A stretch of 64,000 nucleotides of DNA. Origin: Babylonia areolata. Its lineage: Eukaryota; Mollusca; Gastropoda; Neogastropoda; Buccinidae. The position numbers and the translations under genes are program-made. Where the stretch lies: assembly GCF_041734735.1 (NCBI RefSeq), contig NC_134900.1, positions 38,698,954 through 38,762,953 on the forward strand, given 5' to 3'. Shown piece after piece: positions 44,101 to 55,100 of this stretch; the first letter of the stretch is position 1, and each line of letters begins with the position of its first letter. The notes under the pieces are model-generated. The model was given only the letters and a program-made list of their open reading frames with translations, was not told the origin of the DNA and did no database searches.

Positions 44101-45620
44101 CACTGTCTTTGTGATGTCTACCATCACTGTCTGTGTGCTGTCTACCATCACTGTCTGTGTGCTGTCAACCTTCACTGTCTTTGTGATGTCTACCATCACT
44201 GTCTGTGTGCTGTCTACCATCACTGTCAACCTTCACTGTCTTTGTGCTGTCTACCATCACTGTCAACCTTCACTGTCTTTGTGATGTCTACCATCACTGT
44301 CTGTGTGCTGTCTACCATCACTGTCTACCTTCACTGTCTTTGTGATGTCTACCACCCCAACAGGGCCCAGTCTCCCCTGTGTACGATGTGGGCCGGAAGT
44401 ACCGTGACGTGGGCACCATGGTCCGCTTCCCCGTCAGCACGGAGGAGCAGCCGCTCACCAGTAGCTGCACCTTCAACTTCTGCTCCGCCCCCTCACCCTA
44501 CCCTCGCCCCTCCACTGCGCCCCCCAACATCATCTTCACCTCCCTCCCTTCCGCCACCACCTGCAGCCCTCACAGCAACTCGGTAACGTTCCGAGACACG
44601 GGGACGGGCAGGGTCCCCTACTGGCACCCCCATTCCGGCCACCAACACCACCACCACTACCAACCTGCACAGTTCGCTGAGGGTGGTGCCAGACGGGTCG
44701 TTGGCTCTGGTTCTGGAACGGTGTACGCTGACAACAGCTGTCCCCCTCTCTTGAGCAATGGCTGGGGCCCCGGTCAGCAAGCCTCAGGCAGCGGCCCAGG
44801 GCTGTGGAGCACTTTCCACAGCGCAGGCAGGACTGGGGGCAGCTACACCAGCTGTGTGAACTACCAGCAGAGGAGGGGCGATGAGGGCGGGGGTGGGGTG
44901 CACAGCGACCCTTCCAGCAGCATCTTCAGCAGTGACTACACGAGCAGCGGCAGCAGCAGCAGTACAGGTGTGAGCGATCAGGAAAGCTTCCTCAGCCGCC
45001 TGGGGCTGACCAGTGTCCGAGGGGATGGCTCCAATAGGCCTCAGCTGGCTGTCAACGTGGAGAGTAGTTTCCACAGGGACCTGGGATCTCCTTGTGGCCA
45101 GCCCCGCAACACCAGTGTCACCCATGGCACCACCACCACCACCACCACCAGCGGTCATATTGAGGGTCCTCCGGGTGGTCCGGGCTATACGTGGTCTTAC
45201 AGCAGCAGCAGCAGCAGCGGTTACCGCCCGTTGTCCGCCCAGAGCAGCTTCCACATCAACCGGAAGCGGCTGAGCCCCACCCCCCACAGCCCCACCACGT
45301 GCACCGTGCCCAGCCACAGTAGCCTCACAGCGGGCACTGTGCACACCAACCAGCCCACACCGGGCACTCCGAGGCCCAGCACCAGCTCCTGGGCCGTGCC
45401 CACCCATGTCCTCAGCAGCTCGCACACCCAGTGCTGCGTCATGTCCGCGGGCCCGCACAGCAGCCACCACTCCAGTCTGACGGTGATGCAGTGCACCAAG
45501 CGGCCCCCAACTCCCAGTGTCTCTCGCGGTACCAATACCACCCCCCGTGTTGTCAGGAGGCATCGCTTGCCTCCCATGCCTAGAATGACGAGAAGCGGGA
45601 AAATTTATGGCTACGGCTGA
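40548..45620 (+). CDS. Unrecognised three-pass membrane protein with disordered tail, 616 aa, two exons
   Basis: Exons 40548-41141 (198 codons, donor CAG|GTGAGA) and 44364-45620 (418 codons plus stop, acceptor aacag), joined in phase 0. The ATG has A at -3. Predicted membrane spans: about 16-35, 56-75 and 100-118, so the N-terminus and the long C-terminal part should lie on opposite sides. The tail, from about residue 120 to the end, is rich in Ser, Thr, Gly, Pro and His with runs of Ser, Thr and His, and ends in a basic stretch (RVVRRHRLPPMPRMTRSG). No catalytic motif, signal or known domain is visible to me. A third-base-G/C-rich second exon and the clean splice support a real gene. Whether it belongs to a known membrane family cannot be said without a search. 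Confidence 0.82.
41425..44361 (+). repeat. 24-bp minisatellite in the 616-aa gene intron; AG-free
   Basis: From about 41440 to 44352, roughly 120 copies of ctgtctaccatcactgtctg plus tgtg, with 15-, 20- and 24-bp variants and atc/ttc alternatives. I read every row from 41425 to 44361 and found no AG dinucleotide. The first AG is the acceptor itself. Open frames (Cys/Leu/Pro/Ser/Val repeats) are artefacts. Confidence 0.95.
44364..45620 (+). CDS. 616-aa protein exon 2 (disordered tail)
   Basis: Begins GPVSPVYDVGRKYRDVGTMV after ccccaacag and stops at TGA 45618-45620. Contains HQHHHH, TTTTTT and SSSSSS runs and a Gly/Ser-rich middle. High G+C with C/G-ending codons, unlike the AT-rich flanks, supports coding use over 1.25 kb. 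Confidence 0.83.
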   Translation, partial: GPVSPVYDVGRKYRDVGTMVRFPVSTEEQPLTSSCTFNFCSAPSPYPRPSTAPPNIIFTSLPSATTCSPHSNSVTFRDTGTGRVPYWHPHSGHQHHHHYQPAQFAEGGARRVVGSGSGTVYADNSCPPLLSNGWGPGQQASGSGPGLWSTFHSAGRTGGSYTSCVNYQQRRGDEGGGGVHSDPSSSIFSSDYTSSGSSSSTGVSDQESFLSRLGLTSVRGDGSNRPQLAVNVESSFHRDLGSPCGQPRNTSVTHGTTTTTTTSGHIEGPPGGPGYTWSYSSSSSSGYRPLSAQSSFHINRKRLSPTPHSPTTCTVPSHSSLTAGTVHTNQPTPGTPRPSTSSWAVPTHVLSSSHTQCCVMSAGPHSSHHSSLTVMQCTKRPPTPSVSRGTNTTPRVVRRHRLPPMPRMTRSGKIYGYG

Positions 45621-45834
45621 GGACGTCAGCAGGCCTTGGAAGAAAAAAACACTGAGAAAGTAGATTTAACAGCTTGGGGACAATTCGACTTTGGGATGCC
45701 TCAATCCAGTGCATCTCGTACTGAGACCGACTCTATTTGTTATTCTTTGCGAGATGGCCAGACTACAGACTGCAGGGATTTCTTTTGTAGCACCATGACA
45801 TGACGGCAGACATGAGGACACACATTTATGGTTT

Positions 45835-45840
45835 AATAAA
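45835..45840 (+). terminator. Poly(A) signal of the 616-aa gene
   Basis: AATAAA 215 bases after the stop codon, the first on this strand after the CDS. Confidence 0.65.
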
Positions 45841-46287
45841 CATGTGGACCAAATGTGTATTTATACTATTTTATTCCTTTACCAGTTTTATTCAAGACGC
45901 GACATTTGGATATCAGTCAAGTTGGATATATTTACAAAAATTGTGACACACAGTTATGTGTGTGTATATGTTTTGATATCACAGTTTTCATATGTTTTAG
46001 TTAGGGAGATTACAACGATAGATTTTGATTTTTTTTTTTTTTTTTTAATCGCCTTTTTGACTTTACGATCTTTACAACAGACTGGCAGATACATATGTAC
46101 CTTTATCATTTGACCTATTTCATTCATTTATTTGCCAATAACATTTCTTTAATGCAGTTAATGAATTTTCATTGTACATGCGATTAAACGGTTCAGTGAA
46201 AACATCGATTTTTCCCTCACGTGTTTTTTTTTCTGTTTGTTTTTGTGGATCTTTTTTGTCACTTGCTTCCTTGCCCCCTCCCCCCGC

Positions 46288-46327
<40 letters not shown>

Positions 46328-46832
46328 CACGTTGCTCATAGTCATCAATTGAAAAAAAATCTTCTGATAGTTCACTGTGTCAAGCACGCCATACAGATGG
46401 AGTCATTCTGGAACCGATGATGATAAGACCATTTCCTACACCTCACACCTCTGCATCCCTTCTGTTTCCAAGTTGTCTGCCCTTGGTTTCGTCTGCTTGA
46501 ACTTCCTGTCCCATTTTTCCATCAAGCCGTCCAAATTCAGGAGAAATGATATAATCCTTGGGAAGAACAGAATAATCAATTTATATGATTGTGGGCCCGC
46601 AACAACGAAGAAGAAGGACGTTTTGTATTCACTTTGGAAATGATGTGTACTGCCGATTACTACAGATTAATGAAGAACGTGTTTCCATGAAGGCTGACCA
46701 CTGCTCGTTCAGTAAGCATGCAGTGAGGATCAACGGTTTACATCTTCTGCAGCTAGGAGGGACCTTTAACATGTCCATATATACTTTCATTCCGTTCCAA
46801 AACACACATACACACGCACGCAAGCAAGCGCG

Positions 46833-46867
<35 letters not shown>

Positions 46868-47099
46868 CGCACTACCTATACACGTCTTACATCATTCATT
46901 ACGTGACTTCGGAAAACATGTCAGAGAAAAAAAACAACAAAAACTCTTCGATCCGTTCCGCTGTGCTTCGTTGTACAGAATCAGAACCAAATTTAATGTC
47001 AATTAAACTTTAACAAGGTTTGTTAAACACGCGTACACAGTCACATATGGCACACACAAAAAGTAATTCAACAATAAAATAATATGATAAAATATGGTA
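45841..47099. other. Intergenic, no gene; CA runs
   Basis: CA runs at 46290-46324 and 46839-46865 and a T run near 46030. No coding motif seen. Confidence 0.55.
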
Positions 47100-47700
47100 T
47101 AGACTGTACATGTACACTGCGATCAGTGACTCGACTTGAAAAGAGAATTGCTCTGAAATTTCAATCAATCGCAGAACTGCACAGGACCGGCTGAAACTCA
47201 ACTTGAACCACCGACTAACTCAGAAGGCTTTATGGCCCAGAATGCTGGAGGATAACTGAGAGTGACCTAACGAGGTTATCTACCTTCCACACGAAAAACA
47301 AACAACAAAACCGAAGAATCCTATATCTGGCTCAACACCCTCTGCAACTCTTCCAGTGCAATCAAGAGAACATGGAGACCATTATCATGAGAAGGGGGTG
47401 GAAATTAATGTATCAGACAGGTCATACGAAGAGAAAAAGATCTCATCACCCGGAGAGGCCTCCGCTGGCCACAACAGCAGCAGGTAGACTACGCAAGAGA
47501 AGAGGGCCAAAGAACACCTGGCGCAGAACTGTCGAAGGAGAACTCAAGACCCTTATGTACACCTGGGGTATTACCATTCAGAGACTTTGTACTCGTGGTT
47601 CAAAACGTGACATGCAGACAAGAGTGGCAGTTCTTCGTTGCCGCCAAAGGGCATAGTGGACAGCAAGTATATACAGTGATATCATGGGCTAGGACCGGAA
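47100..47700 (+). mobile_element. LINE 3' fragment
   Basis: RKRRGPKNTWRRTVEGELKT and LMYTWGITIQRL (about 47495-47590) match the GRPKxTWRRTVExEL motif at the C-terminus of RTE/CR1-like LINEs. Upstream, NQENMETIIMRRGWKLMYQT (about 47365) fits the preceding region. Frames are broken. Confidence 0.75.
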
Positions 47701-48630
47701 TTGAGGAAAGCCCGCCCAAAGAGACCCAAACTGACGTGCTGTGAGTGTACGTGCCTCAGTGCGTGCGGTGGGCGGGCGGGTACATAAAATCAATTATGTG
47801 TCGTATTATGTACGTGTGTGTGCGTCAGCGTGTGCATATGTGTCGTATTTTGTACGTGTGTGTGCGTGGGTGTATGCATGCGCGTGCGGCCGGGGAGACT
47901 GCAGGTTGCCACATTCTGGTAGGGGCATAAGATATAATTATTTTCGCAACTGAAAAGCCGGCGTGTGTTCGTCACTGAGGGACAAGGCTACACGTGGTTG
48001 TGCGTATGATGGAGACAAAACAAAAGAGACATTGCGTATAAACTTATTTTTCTTCACCTTCAAGTATATGTAATCTTCCAAGAACTCTTGTGGGAAGAAA
48101 AAGATGGAGAAAAAGTAAAAACAAAGTGAAGAAAAAAAAAAAAGACCGACAACATTTCAGAATGGACGGTTCAGTTCAGCACGCCGGTGACTCTTCATAG
48201 TCTTAACTGAGAGGAAGAAGATACTTAGTGTTTACGTTGTCAAGTATTTAAAAGATGTAAAACAATTCCCTTAAATGGTAGATTTTCACAGTGTGCCAAA
48301 CAGCGACGATGAAACCGAAAGCAGACACGAGACCTGTCATATTCACGTGATAATGTAAAGAAAGGTAACTCTCAATGCAACGTGTCGTCAAAAGGAAGTG
48401 GAAAACGTAGTGTTTAACAGCTGCTGTTATTTCCACAGAAAGGTGAGTTCTGAAGTTAGGCTGCATTTGATTGTGTTATTTTCCATTTGTTAACAAAATG
48501 GCGTATAATAAGAGAGCTGTATAAAGAGAGCTTTAGAAGTGCATGTTTGTTATTTATTCTTTCAACGTAAGTGGTAAAGAGCGTTATGTCTGTTTTTTTG
48601 TCAAAGGTGACACAAACAGCGACAAGAATC

Positions 48631-48745
48631 ATGACGACGCCACACACAAACCCGGACACGACAAAAACTGCCAAGAGCAGTGGCATTGTGGATGATTTCA
48701 TGTATGGCACAAATGTGGCCTCAGCGCATGTTTACATTCGTCTGG
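48631..48745 (+). CDS. TMBIM4: TMBIM4 exon 1
   Basis: Encodes a Thr-rich N-terminus, DDFMYG and [10 protein letters not shown]. Donor G|GTGAGT. Start uncertain between 48631 (A at -3) and 48586. Confidence 0.88.
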
Positions 48746-50042
48746 GTGAGTATTTAGTAGTTTCGTGTTTAAATCGTAGCCATTCCTGATCACTTTTTCA
48801 TGTGTGTAACTTATACATTAGTAGTGCAGTTAACCCTCAAAGTGCTGGATATAATAAAACATACTTACAGAAATCATGCTTAAAACAAAGGGATAGTTTG
48901 CCTCCGCTACCTGTGCTCTGATTTGGGGCATTTGTATGCTTATCAGTAAGAATAAATAGGTAAACCTATACATTTTTGGAAAGTAGAGTGAATGAAGAAT
49001 CAGATAAAAGTAAGAAAAAGGCTGTACCTTGTAAGTAGTTGGAGATATTCCACAGGATATAAACAACAAATTTTGCAAACTTGTTTTCCAAAAACGTCAA
49101 CCACAATGTTTATAGGTATTTTCACATCTTTTACAGAGTCAAAATCTCAAAATTGGCATTAAACTGTGCAGAAAATGTTCTGGCTGCAGAATCATGAAAT
49201 GAATATAACTGAAACAATGAAATTATAAGCACTGTATTATTTGTTTGAGACACACCCACCGACGCCACGCACGCGCACATCTACAATACTTTATGCAATC
49301 ACAGGCAAAAACAGAAATAAATGTTTTCTTTTAGCTCATGTTGCTTTCAAAAGCAGCAAGAATGCTTTAAATCAAAATAATTTCCAGTTTTCTAGCTTGA
49401 TTTGGTCAAGAAATCGCAATAGACCCATGCCTAACCCACTTTACCACCCCTCCCCACCCCCATCACCCACCCCCCAGTTTTTGTGGCTGGAGACACAAAA
49501 CTGAATGAACAACAAGCAAGCCAGCATGCCCAAGTGTCAAAATAACAAAGCCGTTTTCACCAGAATCCCTGTCAGCAAATGAATCATCACTAGTGACAAG
49601 GTCACTCATTTCCTGAGCTTTGTCAACTTCAGTGTCACTCATTGTTTACAAAAAATACGAAGATCTGGACTTATAAACTCGGTCAAAGTTTGTGCAAACA
49701 CAAGCAGGGAGGCAGTAACACCAGAACGAGGCAGTTTTACGAAGGCTGCCGAGCATAGCCGTACGATGTCGGACCTTATGTAAACAGAGCCACGATCGTG
49801 GCCCATCGCACTTTACCGGGAAAGCCACGATCGTGGCTCATCGCGCTCTCCGGGTTAAAGCGAGGGCACTGGCAGAAGCCTAAGATTATATATCACAAAA
49901 TTGTTTTGTTTACTTGGTTAACAAATTGCATGTGCACACATTCTGTTTATTGCAAATCAATCACCAAAGCAGAGCCCTTATATTGTTTATATACCCAATG
50001 GGTTTTCATCAAACACAAAAAAAATATTTTGCTAAAAATTCT

Positions 50043-50091
<49 letters not shown>

Positions 50092-52098
50092 ATCCCCAAC
50101 AGAGAACTGACTGGATCAAAATCATCAGCTCAATGTCATACCCACTGATCTGAAAATAGGCACACCACCACGCCCACCCCACTGTCCCTCCCTCTTCCCC
50201 ACTTGACCTTGTGTCTTGCTTGGTTTTTCACACTGTAGAGTGTAATTTGACACCTCCCCATCCCTATTGCCATTTGTGGGCCTGTCTGTCACACATAGTA
50301 TGTTCTGTTCTCAAATCATTAGGTGCTGGTGCTCCTTTCCAAAGATTGAAAGAATCATCAGATTGCAGTTTACTTTCATCTTCTTCAAGTATTCATTTTA
50401 ATTTTCATTGAGCAGTGGCTAAATCCTGTGTCATGCTGCTTACTTTTGCTGACACTCGGCTTTGACAAGGCATCGCCATTTTGCTTGTCTGCAGTGGTGC
50501 ATAGATGATGAGTTGTTGACATGCTCCAGTCAGCCAGTAAAATCACTTGAAAAAACACATTCATGTAGAGTATTTCCATGATATAAGAGTCAAGGGAACC
50601 TTGGCAAAGCTACTAATGTGGTAATTCCAAAACATTGTAAAAAGCTTTCATAAGATGCAGATATATATTTAGCTGTTATTTAGGTATGGCTCTCTTGGCA
50701 GAGGCACGGGAGAGAATTATCCGCTATTTGAGAACGGCTTACATGAGACTATAAAGGTTAAAGGAATTAGGAAAGCTCATCATTTACACTTGTTTGTATT
50801 GGAACACTGAATATGTACTTTCCCCTCTTTGAGTGGATAGCTGTGTAGGTTTCATTGCTGTATCAGTGTAACTGTATGTGTCAGTAGGTAGCTGCATCAT
50901 GACAACAGAAGAGAATGCCCATGTCTATCATGTACGGCGCATGTCTTTCTAGGAGTGGGATGGAGTAGGTCCCTGACTGGTGTGTGTAAAATAAAGATAA
51001 ACATTATTGACCAATCAAAGTTTGACACTTTTCAAGTCCTGATGGACTTCCCATGTTTACAGTAAGGGCTTCTGGGAAATGGTTGTCTTGGAGACTGAAA
51101 AACAGTATAGTTGCATGAAGATTGGATCTAGCTGATGTAAAAGTGTTGAGCATAACTAGCATGACAGTGTGTGTGTGATTGCAGGCTTCCTGCGCAAGGT
51201 GTATGGCATCCTGTCTGTACAGCTGCTGGTCACCACGCTGATGGCGACCGTCTTCCTTCTCAATGAGTCCATCCAGGGCTTTGTCCAGAGCAAGTCAGTA
51301 CCCACCTGTCCAGGACAACTTCTCCTTCTGGCTCACAAGTGGAAATGCTCTGTCCACTTGTCAGCAGGACAGCCAAGTTTGGACTGTGTCAGATAAAGGG
51401 TGGAAAAGTGGTCAGCTGCAGTGCAGAGTGATCACTCGTCTTCTTTTCATTTTAACTCCACTTTTAAATACAGTATGCTGGCTTGTCGTTGCATTACTGG
51501 TGGTTACTTTTATTAACTGTCTTTTTAATTTTACTTTGGGAGGGCAACTCGAAAATTGTGGGGGACACGTCAAGTAAATATGAATGGCATGCTGTTGTTG
51601 CAAAAATCAACCATTGGTTTGAAATCACAAATATACATAGTGGAAATAAAGATTGATATTCAGAGCAAACTAGCGTGACATTGGTGATCAGCCTTTGGCT
51701 TGTATTTATTATATTAACCGTCAGAGTTTAGTTAATTTCTCAGCCTGTGGATGTTTTTCTCCTCTTCAGTTCCAGCTCATACCATCATGAAGTTGCTGAC
51801 TGTTGTGGATAAAACCTGAATGAATCATGTTGTGTTGTTGTAGTTCCTGGATGATGCTGCTGTCATTTATTGGGGCACTGGCATCCCTCTTTGCTCTGAT
51901 GTGGAAACGTCAGGAAACCCCCACCAACTACATCCTGTTGGCTGTCTTTGTAAGTTTGTGGATGTGTCGCTGGGTGTTCATGTGTGTTTGTGTGTGTGTG
52001 TGTGTGTTTTATATTACATGTGTGGTGTATGTATGTGTGTCTGTGAAGTGTATGTTTGATACTTTGTATGTGTATGTTTTTTGCGTGTATGTGTGCGC

Positions 52099-52134
<36 letters not shown>

Positions 52135-55100
52135 GTATGTTTATGTGTGTGTGTGTGTGTGATATTATGTGTGTTTCTGTCTGTGAGTGTGTTTCATTTT
52201 TTGTGACGCTGTATCACTGTCAAGTTACGTCAAGTCAACATTTTTATTTCAAGATGGTAATTGAATAAGCAACAACTGCTTTTTTTACATCAAGCCATCT
52301 AGATAATAGAAAATAAACAAAATAAATATAAATATAGATAGGAAAGAAAAGAAAAAAGAGGAGAAACATAGAAAAAAGAACAACATACATACTAGAATTG
52401 CACAATAATGAAATGCACAGTAGCATTCACATACCCCCTCATATAATACAAGTAAACTGCCAGCCAAAACATACACAAAACATTTCACAAATAATAATTT
52501 AGGTGGTAACTAATATATACATTTGTATTATTTTTCATCATTTGAACAGTTAATAAGATGATTTTTCATATTTTTCTTAAACACATTCTTATTCTTTATA
52601 TTTTTAAAATGAGTGGAAGGTTATTCCATAAGTTTCCACCAGAGTATAGGAAGCTGGATTTATAAAGGTTATTTCTAGGTCTAGTTATACATAACATACT
52701 GTTATGTCTGTGGTCATTAGTTTTAAAAGTTTCTGTTATCTTTTTGGGAGCATTTTCATATATTATGCATGCAAACAGCCCTGTTGGGGAAAGATAATAC
52801 ATTAAGTAATACACATGGGTCAGGAGCTTGACTTCAACAATACTAATTTTAATGCTCTTTTATACATATAATAAATAAATTTTAAGTTGGTATTGCAGCA
52901 GTTGTCCCATAGAGTTCAGGCATAATCGATAATTGGCAGAACATGTGCACAGAAAAAAAGCTTTCATGAATGAACATCAAGGATATTTTTTATTTTTGCT
53001 AACTGACGTATTTTGTTGGGGAGACGTTTTACTAAGTAAGTCATATGGTCAGTCCAAGAGAGATTTTTGTCAATAAAGACATCCAAAATCTTACGTGATT
53101 CTACCTCTTCAGTTCTGTTTGCGCCTAGGAAAAGTGGTTTGAATATGTGTTTCATCCTTTGTTGTTGTTTTTTGTCTTGCAGCTACGTACATGCATTTAC
53201 TTTTCTGTGTATTTAAGGACATATGATTTAATTGTGTCCAGTCACTAAGTCTCAGAATGTTGTCTTGAAGATCATCTGTGAGTTTGCTTGCATCTGCATT
53301 GCTTGAATGAAATGATGTGTCATCTGCAAACATTTCACATTTACATGTCATGGAACAAGGCAAGTCATTAACATAAATAGAAAACAATATTGGCCCTAAG
53401 ATGGGTCCCTGCGGTACTCCATGTTTGATTGATTGGTTTAAATTTTGAGGTTTGATTATTTACTGCTACTGACTGTTTCCTGTCGGAGAGAAAAGATTTT
53501 ATAAGATGAGTAAAAATCTGGTGTTGAAGTATAAACTTCCAATGTACGTATTAACAATGAATGACTGATTATATCAAGGCTTTTTCAAAATCTATTTTCA
53601 TTAATGTTGTGCAAAATACTGTCAGTAAGTTGTATTAAAGCAGTGTGGCAAGAGTGGTTTTCACAAAAACCAGACTGATCTTCGTGGATTAGATTGTTAT
53701 TTACAAGATATGTATTCAATGCTTTTTGCAAGTGTCTTTTGATAGGTTTTGATAGAACAGACAAGACAGAAATTGGTGTGTAGTTTGATGGATCAGAAGA
53801 ATCACCTGATTTGTGGAGAGGAATGACTCTGGCTTGCTTGAATTTTAAAGGAGAATATTTCTTATCGATACACAAATTGTTTACATATTTCATTGTATCA
53901 ACAATAACAGGGGAAGAAAACTTTAATCAGTGTATGTGTATGTGTGCATGTGAATGATAATGTGTGTATGTGTGTGTGAGGCAAGGTTGGATACATGATT
54001 AAAAGACATATTTTTTCAGTATCACTGTCCAATTATTTTGTTCAAATTTGAAATGATTGCAGGAGTGAGTGGATGAGATATCACATAGCACACACTTGTT
54101 GACCGGCTGCTTCTCACTGGTGTGTGTATGGTGTGTGTTTGTGGTGCGTGTGTGTGTGTGTGTGTGTGTGTGCCTGTGTCTGTGTGTGTGTATTGTGTGT
54201 GTGTGTGTTTGTGTGTGTTTACAGACGCTTATGGAGTCCTATGCCGTGGGTGTTGTAGGTAAGTTGGTTTGGGTTTGGTGTTGTTGTTTTTTCTTATTCT
54301 TTTTCTCATCTCTCTGCACTCAGTCTGTCAGACATGGCACAAAGGACGAATAGTTTTTGAAATCTCAGTGTCATATTTTGAAAGATATTTATTGGGAAAA
54401 AAAAAGGACAGAAACTTCCTGAAAATGCTACAGAAAAAAAACACAGGAAAGGAAATGATATTCGAGCCAGCATTGTAAACATCAGTTTCTTCTGCTGAAG
54501 GCATTCTCAGTGAAGATGTTGTCAGCCTATTAAGATACCAGCACCAGCTGATAACACTTAACTGTGTACTGTATTGAAGCAGTTGAAAAACTTCTGAATT
54601 CCTTCATTATTATTATTAATTCTACTGGTTTTCCTTGGGACCAGTTTGCCCTATATACTGTTTAAGTGTATACAAATAGTGAAATACATAGAGTAGTGGT
54701 TTCCATTGTAGTGGAAGGGAAAGGGGGGAATTGTGTGTGTCAGGAGGAATTGTGTACTTGTATGAGTGGATTGTTGGAGCTATGTGCAAGTGTAGATGCA
54801 CAAATGCATGCATGTGCTCTCGGAATCAGTGCAATATGTATGTCTATATACAGTACATGTGTGTGTGCACATGTGTGTTTTTATGTTGATGTACGCTATC
54901 CCACCAAGTGATGGTTTATGTACTTGTGAACAGCACATACAGCATTTATGTTGTGTGTTTGTGTGTCTTGCAAGTCTGCAAAATTGTTGCATGCAAGTTG
55001 TGTTTCCGTGTGTATGTGTCTTGTGTTTGTGCGTACATATGCATTTGCACAGTGGTGTCAGTGTCACATGGGTAATTACTTTTTTGGGTGTGTTGATGCG

